DNA from: Porphyrobacter sp. LM 6
Lineage (GTDB): Bacteria > Pseudomonadota > Alphaproteobacteria > Sphingomonadales > Sphingomonadaceae
Assembly: GCF_001720465.1 (NCBI RefSeq)
Contig: NZ_CP017113.1
Coordinates: 1,922,001-1,986,000, forward strand
DNA: 64,000 nt
Direction of reading: 5' to 3'
Shown here piece after piece: positions 28,864-38,005 of this stretch (the first letter of the stretch is position 1; every line of letters starts with the position of its first letter). The notes beneath the pieces were generated by a model, which saw only the letters and a program-made list of their open reading frames with translations, did no database searches and had not been told where the DNA came from. The position numbers and the translations under genes are program-made.

Positions 28864-29568
28864 ATGGCCGTGGTCGCACACCTTGCCACATTGTTCAGGC
28901 CGGTGATCGATCTGGTCTACCCGCCGCGCTGCCCCGGTTGCGGTGCCGCGGTCGCCTCGCAGGAGGGTCTGTGCCTTGAATGCTGGAGCACGCTTGAAAT
29001 GCCCGACGATGAGCGGGCCGAAGGTCATGCCGTCCCAGTTTATGCAGCGACCTACTACAATGCCACATCGCGCAAGCTTGTTCTGGCTTTCAAGCATGGT
29101 GGGCGGATTGCCCTTTCACGGCTCTTGGCGCGATTGATCGCTACCCGTTTGCCCGAGCCTCCATCAGACCACCTTCCGCCGCTGCTCATACCCGTGCCAC
29201 TTCATCGATGGCGCCTTTGGCAGCGCGGTTTCAATCAGGCCGCGCTCCTCGTGCAGGAACTGGCACGGATGGGAAAGGGTGAGGCCCAAATCGCCGCATT
29301 GGTCCGGCATCGACGTACGCCCAACCTTGGCGGACTGGGGCGGGAAGAGCGAGAACGGGCGCTTGCGGGGGCGATCCGGCTCGACCCGGTGTTCGCCGAG
29401 CGGCTCGCCGGGCGGGACGTTGTGCTTGTCGATGACGTGCTGACCAGCGGGGCAACGAGCCGCGCCTGCCTCGCGGCGCTTGCAGCGGCCGGTCCTGCTT
29501 CGGTTGCGATTGCCTGCTTTGCGAGGGTGGAAGAGGATCATCACCTCGCACCGTCCCGGAAAACATAA
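28864..29568 (+). CDS. comF: ComF family phosphoribosyltransferase-like protein
   Basis: A 234-residue ComF-type protein linked to DNA uptake or processing in competent bacteria. An N-terminal zinc finger (CPGCGAAVASQEGLCLECW) is followed by VYAATYYN, the HRWRLWQRGFNQAALLV segment and a PRPP-binding loop, DVVLVDDVLTSGATSRAC. ATG 28864 (MAVVAHLATLF) gives the normal family length although the frame is open much further upstream. A GC-rich hairpin follows the stop. Confidence 0.92.
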   Translation: MAVVAHLATLFRPVIDLVYPPRCPGCGAAVASQEGLCLECWSTLEMPDDERAEGHAVPVYAATYYNATSRKLVLAFKHGGRIALSRLLARLIATRLPEPPSDHLPPLLIPVPLHRWRLWQRGFNQAALLVQELARMGKGEAQIAALVRHRRTPNLGGLGREERERALAGAIRLDPVFAERLAGRDVVLVDDVLTSGATSRACLAALAAAGPASVAIACFARVEEDHHLAPSRKT

Positions 29569-29595
29569 CGCCCGGGGCCTTGTGAGCCCCGGGCG
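29569..29595. terminator. GC-rich hairpin after comF, possible terminator
   Basis: A perfect 10-bp stem CGCCCGGGGC / GCCCCGGGCG with a 7-nt loop starts right at the comF stop. There is no U-tract on the plus strand (CCACGTG follows), but on the minus strand the hairpin is followed by TTATGTTTT, so it would be a better terminator for a transcript entering from 29.6-29.9 kb. Confidence 0.55.
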
Positions 29596-29597
29596 CC

Positions 29598-29958
29598 ACG
29601 TGACGAAACGGTTTGGATCCACCCTTGCGGGCCGAGGCAGCCACCCCCTAGATTGGCTGCCGGGATCCTGTCCCTATCGTTCAACCGGTCGCGCTGGCAC
29701 CCCGCTGCCAAGCTGCGTTCCCGTGACCCCCTGAACCGGCGCCGGGCGGCGCCAAAGTCCGGTGGAGAACCCCTTGCGGAAGCTCCGTCGCTCTTGTTCC
29801 ATTGTGTTAGACAACGCGGAAGTCGAAACCGCCTTGTTACGGATTTTTTGCAACGCTCTGTTGTGAACGTGCAACAATGGTCTCATGGGCGGCGTAGTCG
29901 GGAGCGGATTGGCGGGTTGCTTCATCATGCCTGCAACAGTGTTTCAACGGAGCCCTAA
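29598..29958. other. Gene-free region between comF and hisI, possible structured RNA on the minus strand
   Basis: No credible protein gene lies here. The sequence has several strong inverted repeats: GGCAGCCA/TGGCTGCC at 29636-29661 nested between two GGATCC palindromes, TGGCA/TGCCA near 29696-29711, and a GGCGCC hairpin near 29742-29757. The minus-strand U-tailed hairpin at 29569-29595 would end a minus-strand transcript of roughly 250-280 nt. I could not match it to tmRNA, SRP RNA, RNase P or 6S RNA. The last 50 bp must contain the hisI promoter. Confidence 0.35.
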
Positions 29959-30357
29959 GTGACCCAAACGCCTGAGTTGACCACCGAAGAGCGCGAAGGC
30001 GGAGCGGTTTTTGCGCCGCGTTTCGACGACAAGGGCCTGTTGACGGCGGTTGTTGTCGACAAGGTTTCGAAGGCCGTTCTGGTGGTGGCGCACATGAATG
30101 CCGAAGCGCTTGCGGCGACGCTCGAGACGGGGCGAGTCCACTTCTGGTCGCGCTCGCGCGGCAGGCTGTGGATGAAGGGCGAGAGTTCGGGCCACATTCT
30201 CGCGGTCGAGGAAGTGCGGGTCGATTGTGATCAGGATGCTCTTCTGATCATTGCCACGCCGGCGGGGCCGACTTGCCATACGGGGGCCGTCAGCTGCTTC
30301 TACCGCAGTGTAGATGTGGGCGAGGGTGGCCACGTTCTCGTTAAGGTCAAGACTTGA
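29959..30357 (+). CDS. hisI: Phosphoribosyl-AMP cyclohydrolase
   Basis: HisI opens the purine ring of phosphoribosyl-AMP in histidine synthesis. The 132-residue protein has [36 protein letters not shown] and the metal-binding [11 protein letters not shown] and [12 protein letters not shown] segments. It is the single-domain form without the HisE pyrophosphohydrolase. The start is GTG, with GGAG six bases upstream. Its stop overlaps a possible operator of the following MerR gene; the other his genes are not in the window. Confidence 0.95.
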   Translation: MTQTPELTTEEREGGAVFAPRFDDKGLLTAVVVDKVSKAVLVVAHMNAEALAATLETGRVHFWSRSRGRLWMKGESSGHILAVEEVRVDCDQDALLIIATPAGPTCHTGAVSCFYRSVDVGEGGHVLVKVKT

Positions 30358-30369
30358 CGCTCACGTAAA
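30354..30369 (+). promoter_or_regulatory. Imperfect inverted repeat upstream of MerR gene, possible autoregulatory site
   Basis: TTGACG-N4-CGTAAA, an imperfect inverted repeat centred about 27 bp upstream of the MerR start codon and overlapping the hisI stop. From memory it resembles operators of the LiuR-type MerR regulators of fatty-acid and branched-chain amino-acid breakdown (TTTACG...CGTAAA). Similarity and role are inference. Confidence 0.4.
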
Positions 30370-30388
30370 GGTAAGGTAAGGAGGCGGT

Positions 30389-30850
30389 ATGGCTACCGCT
30401 TCTTCTCCGCTCGCTGACACTGGCATTCCCGCCGAATCGCGTCGCAACGGCGCGCACCTTGACCGGCCGGACGTCCACGAACGCGAGCAATTCACCATCT
30501 CCGATCTGACGTCGGAATTCGGCTGCACCGCGCGTGCGCTTCGTTTTTACGAGGATGAAGGGCTGATCAGCCCCGCGCGTGTCGGCTTGACCCGCGTTTA
30601 TTCCAAGCGTGACCGCGCCCGCCTCGCATGGATCATGCGCGCCAAGAACGTCGGCTTTAGCCTCACCGAAATCCGCGAGATGATTGACCTCTACGATCTC
30701 GACGATGGCCGCGTGGAGCAGCGCCGCGTCACGATCGAGAAGTGCCGCGCGCACATTGCCAAGTTGCAGGAACAGCGCGCCGACATCGATTCCTCGATCA
30801 AGGAACTGACCGAATTCGTCGCCGAGATCGAAAAGCTCGACCTGCGCTGA
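30389..30850 (+). CDS. MerR-family transcriptional regulator (LiuR-like)
   Basis: A 153-residue regulator. After a 35-residue polar lead, residues about 36-105 form the MerR winged helix (FTISDLTSEFGCTARALRFYE, DEGLISPAR, RARLAWIMRAKNVGFSLTEI), then a long dimerisation coiled coil (KCRAHIAKLQEQRADIDSSI). No cluster of metal-binding cysteines is present at the C-terminus, which argues against a metal sensor. An acyl-CoA dehydrogenase gene follows after 54 bp, so it likely controls acyl-CoA breakdown. Strong AAGGAGG ribosome site. Confidence 0.9.
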   Translation: MATASSPLADTGIPAESRRNGAHLDRPDVHEREQFTISDLTSEFGCTARALRFYEDEGLISPARVGLTRVYSKRDRARLAWIMRAKNVGFSLTEIREMIDLYDLDDGRVEQRRVTIEKCRAHIAKLQEQRADIDSSIKELTEFVAEIEKLDLR

Positions 30851-30904
30851 CGCAGTAGCCCTGACACCGAATTCAAAACGACCGCTCACCCAAGGGAACA
30901 AGTG

Positions 30905-32710
30905 ATGCCGACCTATACCGCGCCCACCCGCGACACGCGCTTCATCGTCAACGAAGTGCTCGATCTTGCCAGCTACGGCAACCTGCCGGGTTTCGAGAAC
31001 GCCACCCCTGACATGATCGACACGGTGATCAACGAAGCGGGCAAGTTCTGCGCCGAGGTGCTCGCGCCGGTCAATCAGGCGGGTGACGAGCATGGCTGCA
31101 CACGTCACGAGGATGGCAGCGTCACCACCCCACCGGGCTTCAAGGAAGCCTATCAGGCCTATGTCGAAAGCGGTTGGGGCACGCTTGCCCAGCCGGAGGA
31201 ATTTGGCGGGCAGGGGCTCCCTCACGTGCTCGGCTTCGTGCTGGAAGAGTACACCGGCACGGCCAACCAGGCCTTTGCGATGTATCCGGGCCTTACCGCC
31301 GGTGCGATCTCGGCGATCCTCGCCAAGGGATCGGACGAGCAGAAGGCGACCTATGTCCCCAAGATGATCTCGGGCGAATGGTCGGGCACCATGAACCTGA
31401 CCGAGCCGCACTGCGGCACCGATCTCGGCATGATCCGCACCAAGGCCGTGCCGAACGGCGATGGTTCCTATGCAATCACCGGCACCAAGATCTTCATCTC
31501 GGCCGGTGAGCATGACCTCACCAGCAACATCATCCATCTGGTACTGGCCAAGACCCCGGGCGCGCCGGATTCGACCAAGGGCATCTCGCTCTTCATCGTC
31601 CCCAAGTTCATCCTCGACGAGAATGGCAACCCGGGCGCGCGCAATGGCGTAACCTGCGGTTCAATCGAAAAGAAGATGGGCATCCACGGCAATGCCACCT
31701 GCCTGCTAAACTACGACGGGGCGACGGGCTGGATGGTCGGCGAGGAGAACAAGGGTCTCGCCGCGATGTTCATCATGATGAATGCGGCGCGCCTCGGCGT
31801 CGGTATCCAGGGCTATGCCCAGGCCGAAGTCGCCTATCAGAACGCGGTGACCTATGCACTCGATCGCCGTCAGGGCCGCGCGCTGACTGGTCCGGCCGAT
31901 CCGGCGGCGAAGGCCGATCCAATCTTCGTGCATCCGGACGTGCGCCGCATGCTGATGGACGCCAAGGTGTTCACCGAGAGCATGCGGGCGCTCTGCCTGT
32001 GGGGCGCACTCCAGGTCGATCTGTCACACAAGGCGCAGACGGCGGAAGAGCGTGAATATGCCGATATGCTTATCGGGCTGATGACTCCGGTGATCAAGGG
32101 TTACGGCACCGACAAGGGCTATGACATCGCCAACAACATGCAGCAGGTCTACGGTGGCCACGGCTATGTGCGCGAATGGGGCATGGAGCAGTTCGTGCGC
32201 GATAGCCGCATCGCCATGATCTACGAAGGCGCCAACGGCGTGCAGGCGATGGACCTGTGCGGTCGCAAGCTGGCGATGAACGGCGGCAAGGCGATTCAGG
32301 CGTTCTTCGCGATGATCGACGAGGAAATCGCCGCCGCCAAGCAGGACGAGGCTCTGAAGCCGGTCGCCGAAAAGCTCGAAAAGGCGCTGGGCGAGCAGAA
32401 GGCTGCAACCATGTGGTTCATGCAGAACGCGATGGCGAACCCCAACCATCTCGGCGCCGGCGCGCATCACTACATGCACATCATGGGTATCGTGACGCTG
32501 GGCTTCTTCTGGCTCAAGATGGCCAAGGTGGCAGCGGCGAAGCTTTCAGGCGCGCCGGAGGACAAGGCATTCTACGAAGCCAAGCTGGTGTCGGCCAATT
32601 ACTACGCCGAACGCTTCCTTCCCGATGCCGGCGCATTGCGCCGCAAGCTCGAAGCGGGCAGCGAGTTCATGATGAAGCTGCCGGCGGAGGCTTTCGCTAC
32701 CGCCGCCTAG
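30905..32710 (+). CDS. Acyl-CoA dehydrogenase (long form, DmdC/FadE-like)
   Basis: A 601-residue FAD-dependent acyl-CoA dehydrogenase of the long bacterial type, with a C-terminal extension after the usual catalytic fold. Family signatures are GWGTLAQPEEFGGQGLP, MNLTEPHCGTDLGMIRTKA, the flavin-binding TGTKIFISAGEHD, and the catalytic base Glu441 in IYEGANGVQAMD. It oxidises an acyl-CoA to the 2-enoyl-CoA; chain preference cannot be told. The MerR gene upstream and a strong terminator downstream mark a two-gene unit. ATG 30905 is preferred over the adjoining GTG. Confidence 0.93.
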   Translation: MPTYTAPTRDTRFIVNEVLDLASYGNLPGFENATPDMIDTVINEAGKFCAEVLAPVNQAGDEHGCTRHEDGSVTTPPGFKEAYQAYVESGWGTLAQPEEFGGQGLPHVLGFVLEEYTGTANQAFAMYPGLTAGAISAILAKGSDEQKATYVPKMISGEWSGTMNLTEPHCGTDLGMIRTKAVPNGDGSYAITGTKIFISAGEHDLTSNIIHLVLAKTPGAPDSTKGISLFIVPKFILDENGNPGARNGVTCGSIEKKMGIHGNATCLLNYDGATGWMVGEENKGLAAMFIMMNAARLGVGIQGYAQAEVAYQNAVTYALDRRQGRALTGPADPAAKADPIFVHPDVRRMLMDAKVFTESMRALCLWGALQVDLSHKAQTAEEREYADMLIGLMTPVIKGYGTDKGYDIANNMQQVYGGHGYVREWGMEQFVRDSRIAMIYEGANGVQAMDLCGRKLAMNGGKAIQAFFAMIDEEIAAAKQDEALKPVAEKLEKALGEQKAATMWFMQNAMANPNHLGAGAHHYMHIMGIVTLGFFWLKMAKVAAAKLSGAPEDKAFYEAKLVSANYYAERFLPDAGALRRKLEAGSEFMMKLPAEAFATAA

Positions 32711-32744
32711 AACCTCTGGCGCCGATTTCTTCGGGCACTATTCA

Positions 32745-32782
32745 GGGGCCGCCATGTTGATGCATGGCGGCCCCTATCTTTT
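32745..32782 (+). terminator. Rho-independent terminator after acyl-CoA dehydrogenase
   Basis: A perfect 12-bp stem (GGGGCCGCCATG / CATGGCGGCCCC) with a 6-nt loop is followed by TATCTTTT. It closes the MerR-acyl-CoA dehydrogenase unit and shows that ATG triplets inside it are not the start of the next gene. Confidence 0.92.
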
Positions 32783-32804
32783 GGTAGCCGGTAAAGAGGG
32801 CGCA

Positions 32805-33707
32805 ATGATGAGCAATCAGCGGTGGTGGCTATTTGTGCCAGTAGCGATGCTATTGATGATAGTTAGCGGTGCGTTGCGGGCGCACGAACAGACGACGCCT
32901 TTGGCCGCGTCGGGGGCGCAATCAGGCGAGTATCTTTTCACTGGTTGGGACGGCCCCGGCCTGCCGGTCTTCTATCAGCTACCCGACCGACTTGCCGCCG
33001 ACACCCCCGTGGTTTTCGTGATGCACGGCGTTAATCGCGATGCCGATCGCTACCGCGACGAATGGGCAGATCTCGCTCGCAGGCATGCCTTCATCGCTGT
33101 GTTCCCGCAATTCGGTAACGCTGATTTCCCGGGCTCGCTTGGCTACAACACTGGATACTTTACTACTCAGGATGGTACGCCGCGACCGCGTTCGCAATGG
33201 TCGTTCGCCGCGATCGAGCCGCTTTTCGAAGACCTGCGCACGCGCTTCGGTACTCGAGTTGGGCGTTACAGCATTTACGGCCATTCGGCGGGTGCTCAGT
33301 TCGTCCACCGCTATGTCCTGTTCATGCCCGAAGCGCGTATCGATAGAGCCGTCGCGGCCAATGCCGGGTGGTATACTATGCCTGATCGCACGGTCACCTT
33401 TCCCTATGGCCTCGGCTCGACTCCTGTAGGTGAAGCGGGTCTCTCAGCAGCACTCGGCAAGCCGCTCACCGTGCTCCTCGGCACGGCCGATACGGACCGA
33501 GCGGACACCGATTTGCGCAAGACTCCTGAAGCGGACACCCAAGGACCCCATCGCTACGCGCGCGGCCAGGCCTTCTTCGCCCAGGGTCAGCGGGCTGCCG
33601 AAAGCGCAGGTGTTCCTTTCGGTTGGTCGTTGGAGCGCGTCCCAGGGATCGGCCACAGCAACGCTGGCATGGCCGAGGCCGCCGCCGCGCTGATCGCCAA
33701 GCGCTAG
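32805..33707 (+). CDS. Secreted alpha/beta hydrolase (esterase/depolymerase-like)
   Basis: A 300-residue protein with a signal peptide (WWLFVPVAMLLMIVSGALRA) and an alpha/beta-hydrolase fold: VVFVMHGVNRDADRY (oxyanion region), FPQFGNADFPGSLGYNTG, the nucleophile elbow YGHSAGAQF, and a late GIGHSNAGM with the catalytic His. It is similar in style to PHB-depolymerase and feruloyl-esterase-like proteins. ATG 32805 is used because earlier in-frame ATGs lie in the terminator stem. Substrate unknown. Ends 3 bp from a convergent gene. Confidence 0.8.
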   Translation: MMSNQRWWLFVPVAMLLMIVSGALRAHEQTTPLAASGAQSGEYLFTGWDGPGLPVFYQLPDRLAADTPVVFVMHGVNRDADRYRDEWADLARRHAFIAVFPQFGNADFPGSLGYNTGYFTTQDGTPRPRSQWSFAAIEPLFEDLRTRFGTRVGRYSIYGHSAGAQFVHRYVLFMPEARIDRAVAANAGWYTMPDRTVTFPYGLGSTPVGEAGLSAALGKPLTVLLGTADTDRADTDLRKTPEADTQGPHRYARGQAFFAQGQRAAESAGVPFGWSLERVPGIGHSNAGMAEAAAALIAKR

Positions 33708-33710
33708 GGC

Positions 33711-35219
33711 TTACTTCTCCGCTTCCTCGGCCAGCACATAGAGGTAATCGACATAAGCCATTGTCGCCTCGTCGAGGCCGTAGACCTTCGGGTCGGTGCT
33801 TTCGATCAGGAACCATTCGTTAGGCGCATGCGCGCCGCCGCCGCGCCCAAGGCCGAATTGCGAGGCGGGCAGGTTGAGCGGCGCGCCGTTGAACACCACG
33901 CCCGGCCAGCTTCCTGCGTTGCGCGGGCGGATCGTGTAGGGCACGCCGGTTTCGTCGAACAAACGCTTCTGCGCGCGGATCAAAACGCTATCTTCGTCGG
34001 TCTCGTTGGGGCCGTAACCGCCTGACACGGTGACCTGCACATCATCAAACCCTCGCTTGGCAAGGTGGGCCTTGAGTTTGGTGACGGCTTCGTCCTTGGT
34101 CATCTTCGGTACCAGCCGGAATTCGAGCTTCGCTTCGGCTCGACCCGGAAGCACCGTCTTGCCACCTTGTCCGGTGTAGCCCGAGACGAGCCCCTGAATG
34201 TTGACGGTGGGCTGGGAATAGAACCGCTCGAGACTGGTGACGTAGTCTTCGTTATCGATCCAGCGTCCGACCCCCAATAGCGCCTTTTCCTGCTTTTCAA
34301 GCTCGGGCTTGGCGCTTTCGGCGATCAGCTGCTTCTGGCGCGGGGTCAGGGTCTGGACGTTCTCGAACCAGCCGTCGATCGCGGGCGTGTGGCCATCATC
34401 AGCCACCAAGGTATCGAGTGCCTTGACCAGACGCCACGCCGGGCTTTCGATCCGGGCATAGTTGGACGAGTGGATATCGGTCTTGGGATATTTGTCCGAA
34501 GTCTCGCCGCCGACGACCAGCTGGAACTCGACTGCGCCTTTGGCACCTAGGGTAATCCCGGCGCTGCCGTCCTTGTTCTGGTTGGCCGACGGGATGAAGA
34601 CACCGATGGTCTTGGCGAGCGCTGCCTGAACTTCGGGCACGGCGACGACCTGATCGAAATGGGTCGAGGCGACTTCCTCCTCACCCTCGGCCACCAGCAC
34701 GATGTTGACCGGAAGCTTGCGCCCACTGGCCTGGATCGCCTTGATCGCGGAGAGGAAGGCCATCTGCGGCCCTTTCTGGTTCACCACCCCGCGTCCGACG
34801 ATGGCTAGCCCGTCTCCCGGACGATCGACGAGCGTGGCATCCAGAGGCTGGGTATTCCATTCCGCCGGATCAAACTGCTTCACATCGTACATGAAGTAGA
34901 TGCCGAGCGTTATCGGCGCGCCCTGGTCCAACGTCGCGAATACGGCGGGCACGCCATCGGTCGGGATGATCTTGGCCTGCTGGAACCCGGCATTGAGTGC
35001 GAGCTTGCGCATGTACTCCGCGCCCTCAGGCGTGCCGCGCTTTTCAGCTGCGATCGTCGGGATCGCCACCCAGTCCTGCAGCGCCTTGATCGTGGTGTCA
35101 TGCTGCTGTTCGACCTGCGCGACAATTTTCGCGCGATCCGGGGTCTCCGCCGAGAGTGGTCCCGCCATCAAGGCCACCATCGCAACCGCAGTCAGGCCAA
35201 AGCGTCGTTGCATCAACAT
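33711..35219 (-). CDS. M20-family peptidase-like secreted protein with altered metal site
   Basis: A 502-residue protein with a signal peptide (LTAVAMVALMAGPLSA) and the M20/M28 di-zinc peptidase architecture with inserted dimerisation domain. The usual first metal motif GHYDV reads FMYDV here (Met110 for the ligand His), and the RGxxDDKG motif reads RGVVNQKG (Asn147 for the bridging Asp). The catalytic Glu pair (EGEEEVAS) and the final His (GGAHAPNEW) remain. It may be an altered or inactive enzyme. Start chosen at the second of three close ATGs, 8 bp after GGGGGA. Confidence 0.82.
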   Translation of the reverse strand: MLMQRRFGLTAVAMVALMAGPLSAETPDRAKIVAQVEQQHDTTIKALQDWVAIPTIAAEKRGTPEGAEYMRKLALNAGFQQAKIIPTDGVPAVFATLDQGAPITLGIYFMYDVKQFDPAEWNTQPLDATLVDRPGDGLAIVGRGVVNQKGPQMAFLSAIKAIQASGRKLPVNIVLVAEGEEEVASTHFDQVVAVPEVQAALAKTIGVFIPSANQNKDGSAGITLGAKGAVEFQLVVGGETSDKYPKTDIHSSNYARIESPAWRLVKALDTLVADDGHTPAIDGWFENVQTLTPRQKQLIAESAKPELEKQEKALLGVGRWIDNEDYVTSLERFYSQPTVNIQGLVSGYTGQGGKTVLPGRAEAKLEFRLVPKMTKDEAVTKLKAHLAKRGFDDVQVTVSGGYGPNETDEDSVLIRAQKRLFDETGVPYTIRPRNAGSWPGVVFNGAPLNLPASQFGLGRGGGAHAPNEWFLIESTDPKVYGLDEATMAYVDYLYVLAEEAEK

Positions 35220-35311
35220 TACCATGTTCCCCCATACTTGACTGGGGCAAAGCTAACAGCGACCGGCCATTTGGCAACGGGCTTTGCGGCGTCGGCGTAC
35301 TAGCCTGGCGA

Positions 35312-36232
35312 CTATTCGACCGGCAGGAAGTCCGGCACAGAGAGATAGCGCTCACCAGTGTCGTAGTTGAAGCCGAGCACACGGCTGCCGGCGGGCAGGT
35401 CGGCAAGCTTCTTGGCGATGGCGGCGAGTGTTGCGCCGCTGGAGATGCCCACCAGCATTCCTTCCTCTCGTGCGGCACGGCGCGCCATTTCCTTGGCATC
35501 ATCGGCATCAACCGTGATCGCGCCATCGATCGCATTGGTATGGAGGTTGCCAGGGATGAAGCCCGCGCCGATGCCCTGGATCGGGTGAGGGCCGGGCTGA
35601 CCGCCGTTGATGACCGGCGAGAGCGCGGGTTCGACGCCATAGGCTTTGAACGAAGGCCAGTGCTTCTTCAGCTCTTCCGCGCACCCCGTGAGGTGGCCGC
35701 CGGTGCCGACCCCGGTGATCATCACGTCGATCGGGCTATCGGCAAAATCGGCGAGGATTTCCTGCGCGGTGGTACGCGCGTGAACAGCTGGGTTGGCGGC
35801 ATTGTCGAACTGGCTTGGCATCCATGCGCCCGGCGTCTGCGCGACCAGCTCGGCCGCCCGCTCGATGGCGCCGCGCATACCTTTTTCGCGGGGGGTGAGG
35901 TCGAAACTGGCGCCATAGGCGAGCATCAAGCGGCGCCGTTCGATCGACATCGACTCGGGCATGACCAGCACAAGGCGGTAACCCTTGACTGCTGCGACCA
36001 TCGCGAGGCCGATCCCGGTGTTACCGCTCGTGGGTTCGACAATCGTGCCGCCGGGCTTGAGCGCGCCGCGCGCCTCCGCATCCTCGACCATCGCCAAGGC
36101 GATACGGTCTTTGATCGAACCGCCGGGATTGCTGCGCTCGGACTTCACCCACACTTCGTGGTCAGGGAACATCCGCGCCAGGCGGATATGCGGAGTCGCG
36201 CCGATTGTCGCGAGGATGTTGTCAGCCTTCAT
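35312..36232 (-). CDS. cysK: Cysteine synthase A
   Basis: CysK makes cysteine from O-acetylserine and sulfide with PLP. The 306-residue protein shows the PLP lysine in [11 protein letters not shown] (residue about 40), the substrate loop [12 protein letters not shown], the phosphate-binding [10 protein letters not shown] and GISSGAT. It overlaps the upstream MFS transporter gene by 4 bp, so the two are probably co-transcribed. The start MKADNIL at 36232 fits the family; the frame continues upstream only inside the MFS gene. Confidence 0.95.
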   Translation of the reverse strand: MKADNILATIGATPHIRLARMFPDHEVWVKSERSNPGGSIKDRIALAMVEDAEARGALKPGGTIVEPTSGNTGIGLAMVAAVKGYRLVLVMPESMSIERRRLMLAYGASFDLTPREKGMRGAIERAAELVAQTPGAWMPSQFDNAANPAVHARTTAQEILADFADSPIDVMITGVGTGGHLTGCAEELKKHWPSFKAYGVEPALSPVINGGQPGPHPIQGIGAGFIPGNLHTNAIDGAITVDADDAKEMARRAAREEGMLVGISSGATLAAIAKKLADLPAGSRVLGFNYDTGERYLSVPDFLPVE

Positions 36233-37497
36233 GTCGTTACCTCTCTCTTGAGCGTGTCCGGCTCGAAGCTGCGCGCGCGGCGCAATTCGGGGAAGTACCA
36301 CGCCCATGCCAATGTCACGAATATCGCACCCGCGCCGCCGAATACAACCGCGCCCGTCGCCCCGAGCAATGCGGCGGCGAGGCCTGACTGCATTTCGCCC
36401 AGCTCGTTCGAGGCCGAGATGGCGAGGCCCGAAATTGCCGAAACCCGGCCCCGCTTGTCGTCCGGCGTGAACAACTGCACCAGCGAGCTTCGGATAAACA
36501 CGGACACCATATCCACCGCACCCATTGCGGCAAGGATCGCGAGCGAAAGCAGGAAGCTGCGCGAAAAGCCGAAGGCGATGGTGAGCGCACCGAACACTGC
36601 GACCGCCCAGAGCATCTTCAGCCCGACGTCACGCTCAAGCGGGCGGAACGAGAGGAACAGCGCCACACTCGCCGCGCCCAGCGCAGGAGCCGCGCGCATA
36701 AGCCCGAGGCCTTCCGGGCCGACAAACAGGATGTCACGTGCGAACACAGGGAGCAGCGCGGTCGCGCCCGCCAGTAGTACGGCAAACAGATCGAGCGTGA
36801 TGCAGCCGAGCAGGAACCGCTCGCGCCAGACATAGACCATGCCCTCGGCAATCTGGCGCAGCGGCTTGAGGCGCGGGCCGTCGTGCTTGGCGCGGATCGG
36901 GCGGACCGACACGATGAGGCCCTTCGCAGCGAGCAGCATTGCTGCCGAGATCGCGTGCGGCAGCCATTCGGACTGGGCAAAGATCAATCCGCCCACGGCG
37001 GGTCCGGCAACGCTGGCGGTCTGCCATGCCATCGACGATAGCGCGATCGCGCGCGGCAGCAGCGCGGGGGGCACGATGTTGGGCGCAATCGCGCTCATCG
37101 CCGGCCCCACGAACACGCGGGCGGCACCGTGGGCCGCGGCCAACGCGAACAGGATCGGTATGTTAAGCGCGTCGGCGTAGGTCAGGACCGCCAGCAGCAC
37201 GCCGACCGCGCCATCGATGCCATTGGCAAAGGCCGCAACATAGCGACGGTCGAACCGGTCGGCCGCAAGCCCCGCAACCGGGGTGAGCACAAACAGTGGT
37301 ATGAATTGTGCCAGCCCCAGAAGCCCCAGCTGGAACGAAGCTTCGGGCACGCTCATGCCATAGTCATCGCGGGCGACGGCGTAGAGCTGATAGCCGAGCA
37401 GCACTACCATCGACATCGTGGCGGACACCGCCAAGAAGCGGGCCATCCAGTAACGCCGGTAATCGCCGATCGCGAGCGGGGAAGTCGGTTCAGTCAC
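36229..37497 (-). CDS. MFS transporter
   Basis: A 422-residue major facilitator with about 11-12 membrane helices, of the enterobactin-exporter/MFS_3 style: [35 protein letters not shown] in the first cytoplasmic loop, and a repeat of the pattern in the second half ([16 protein letters not shown]). Substrate unknown; position directly upstream of cysK with a 4-bp overlap hints at export of a cysteine-pathway metabolite, but this is weak evidence. A short C-terminal charged tail follows the last helix. Confidence 0.88.
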   Translation of the reverse strand: MTEPTSPLAIGDYRRYWMARFLAVSATMSMVVLLGYQLYAVARDDYGMSVPEASFQLGLLGLAQFIPLFVLTPVAGLAADRFDRRYVAAFANGIDGAVGVLLAVLTYADALNIPILFALAAAHGAARVFVGPAMSAIAPNIVPPALLPRAIALSSMAWQTASVAGPAVGGLIFAQSEWLPHAISAAMLLAAKGLIVSVRPIRAKHDGPRLKPLRQIAEGMVYVWRERFLLGCITLDLFAVLLAGATALLPVFARDILFVGPEGLGLMRAAPALGAASVALFLSFRPLERDVGLKMLWAVAVFGALTIAFGFSRSFLLSLAILAAMGAVDMVSVFIRSSLVQLFTPDDKRGRVSAISGLAISASNELGEMQSGLAAALLGATGAVVFGGAGAIFVTLAWAWYFPELRRARSFEPDTLKREVTT

Positions 37498-37576
37498 GCG
37501 CGGGCCATGGCAGGCGGATGCCTGCCTGCCAAGCGGGTCTAGCTTTTAGGGGTGTCAGCTGCGATTGCGCGCCCGC

Positions 37577-37918
37577 TCATCGCGGACGGCGCAGGCGCGG
37601 ATTGGGCTGAAGCTGATCGATGATAGCCACGAAATCGTCGAGCCGGATGATCCGCTCGAACTGGAAACCGGCGCGCGAATCGCGGGTCCAGATGACGTAG
37701 GCTTCGATCCGGCCCACCACGGGCAGGCGGATGATGATCCGGTCGCCACGCTGAAGCTGCTTGGCGTCGTCGACCATGAAGCCGTGCGCCGAGAGGTTCG
37801 AGACATGAAGGTGCAGATCGCCATGCACGAAGTGCTCGACGATTGCCGGAAAATCGACCGGATGGCGCGCTGCGCGCCGCAGTTCGGTTACACTGAGGTT
37901 TGCTCCACCAGCCACCAT
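37577..37918 (-). CDS. PilZ domain protein
   Basis: A 113-residue single-domain PilZ protein, a likely cyclic-di-GMP receptor. The RxxxR motif appears as RRAARHP near residue 14 and the [D/N]xSxxG motif as NLSAHG near residue 42, followed by the beta-barrel pattern GDRIIIRLPVVGRIEAYVIW. No other domain is attached, so it must act through a partner. It stands alone between the MFS gene and tyrS. Confidence 0.88.
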   Translation of the reverse strand: MVAGGANLSVTELRRAARHPVDFPAIVEHFVHGDLHLHVSNLSAHGFMVDDAKQLQRGDRIIIRLPVVGRIEAYVIWTRDSRAGFQFERIIRLDDFVAIIDQLQPNPRLRRPR

Positions 37919-38005
37919 TGCGATCCTCTTATCGGTACGGCCCCTTTCGTAAGGGAATGCCCGACAAAGGCTGACATTTGGTAAATGGCGCGGGAAGCTT
38001 GTGCT

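Noticed and set aside
35156..36835. A 559-codon plus-strand frame opposite cysK and the MFS gene
   Set aside because: Covers parts of three real genes on the other strand and shows no protein features.
37507..37524. Hairpin GGCAGGC-GGAT-GCCTGCC between the MFS and PilZ genes
   Set aside because: No U-tract on either strand and no fixed relation to a gene end, so I do not call a terminator.
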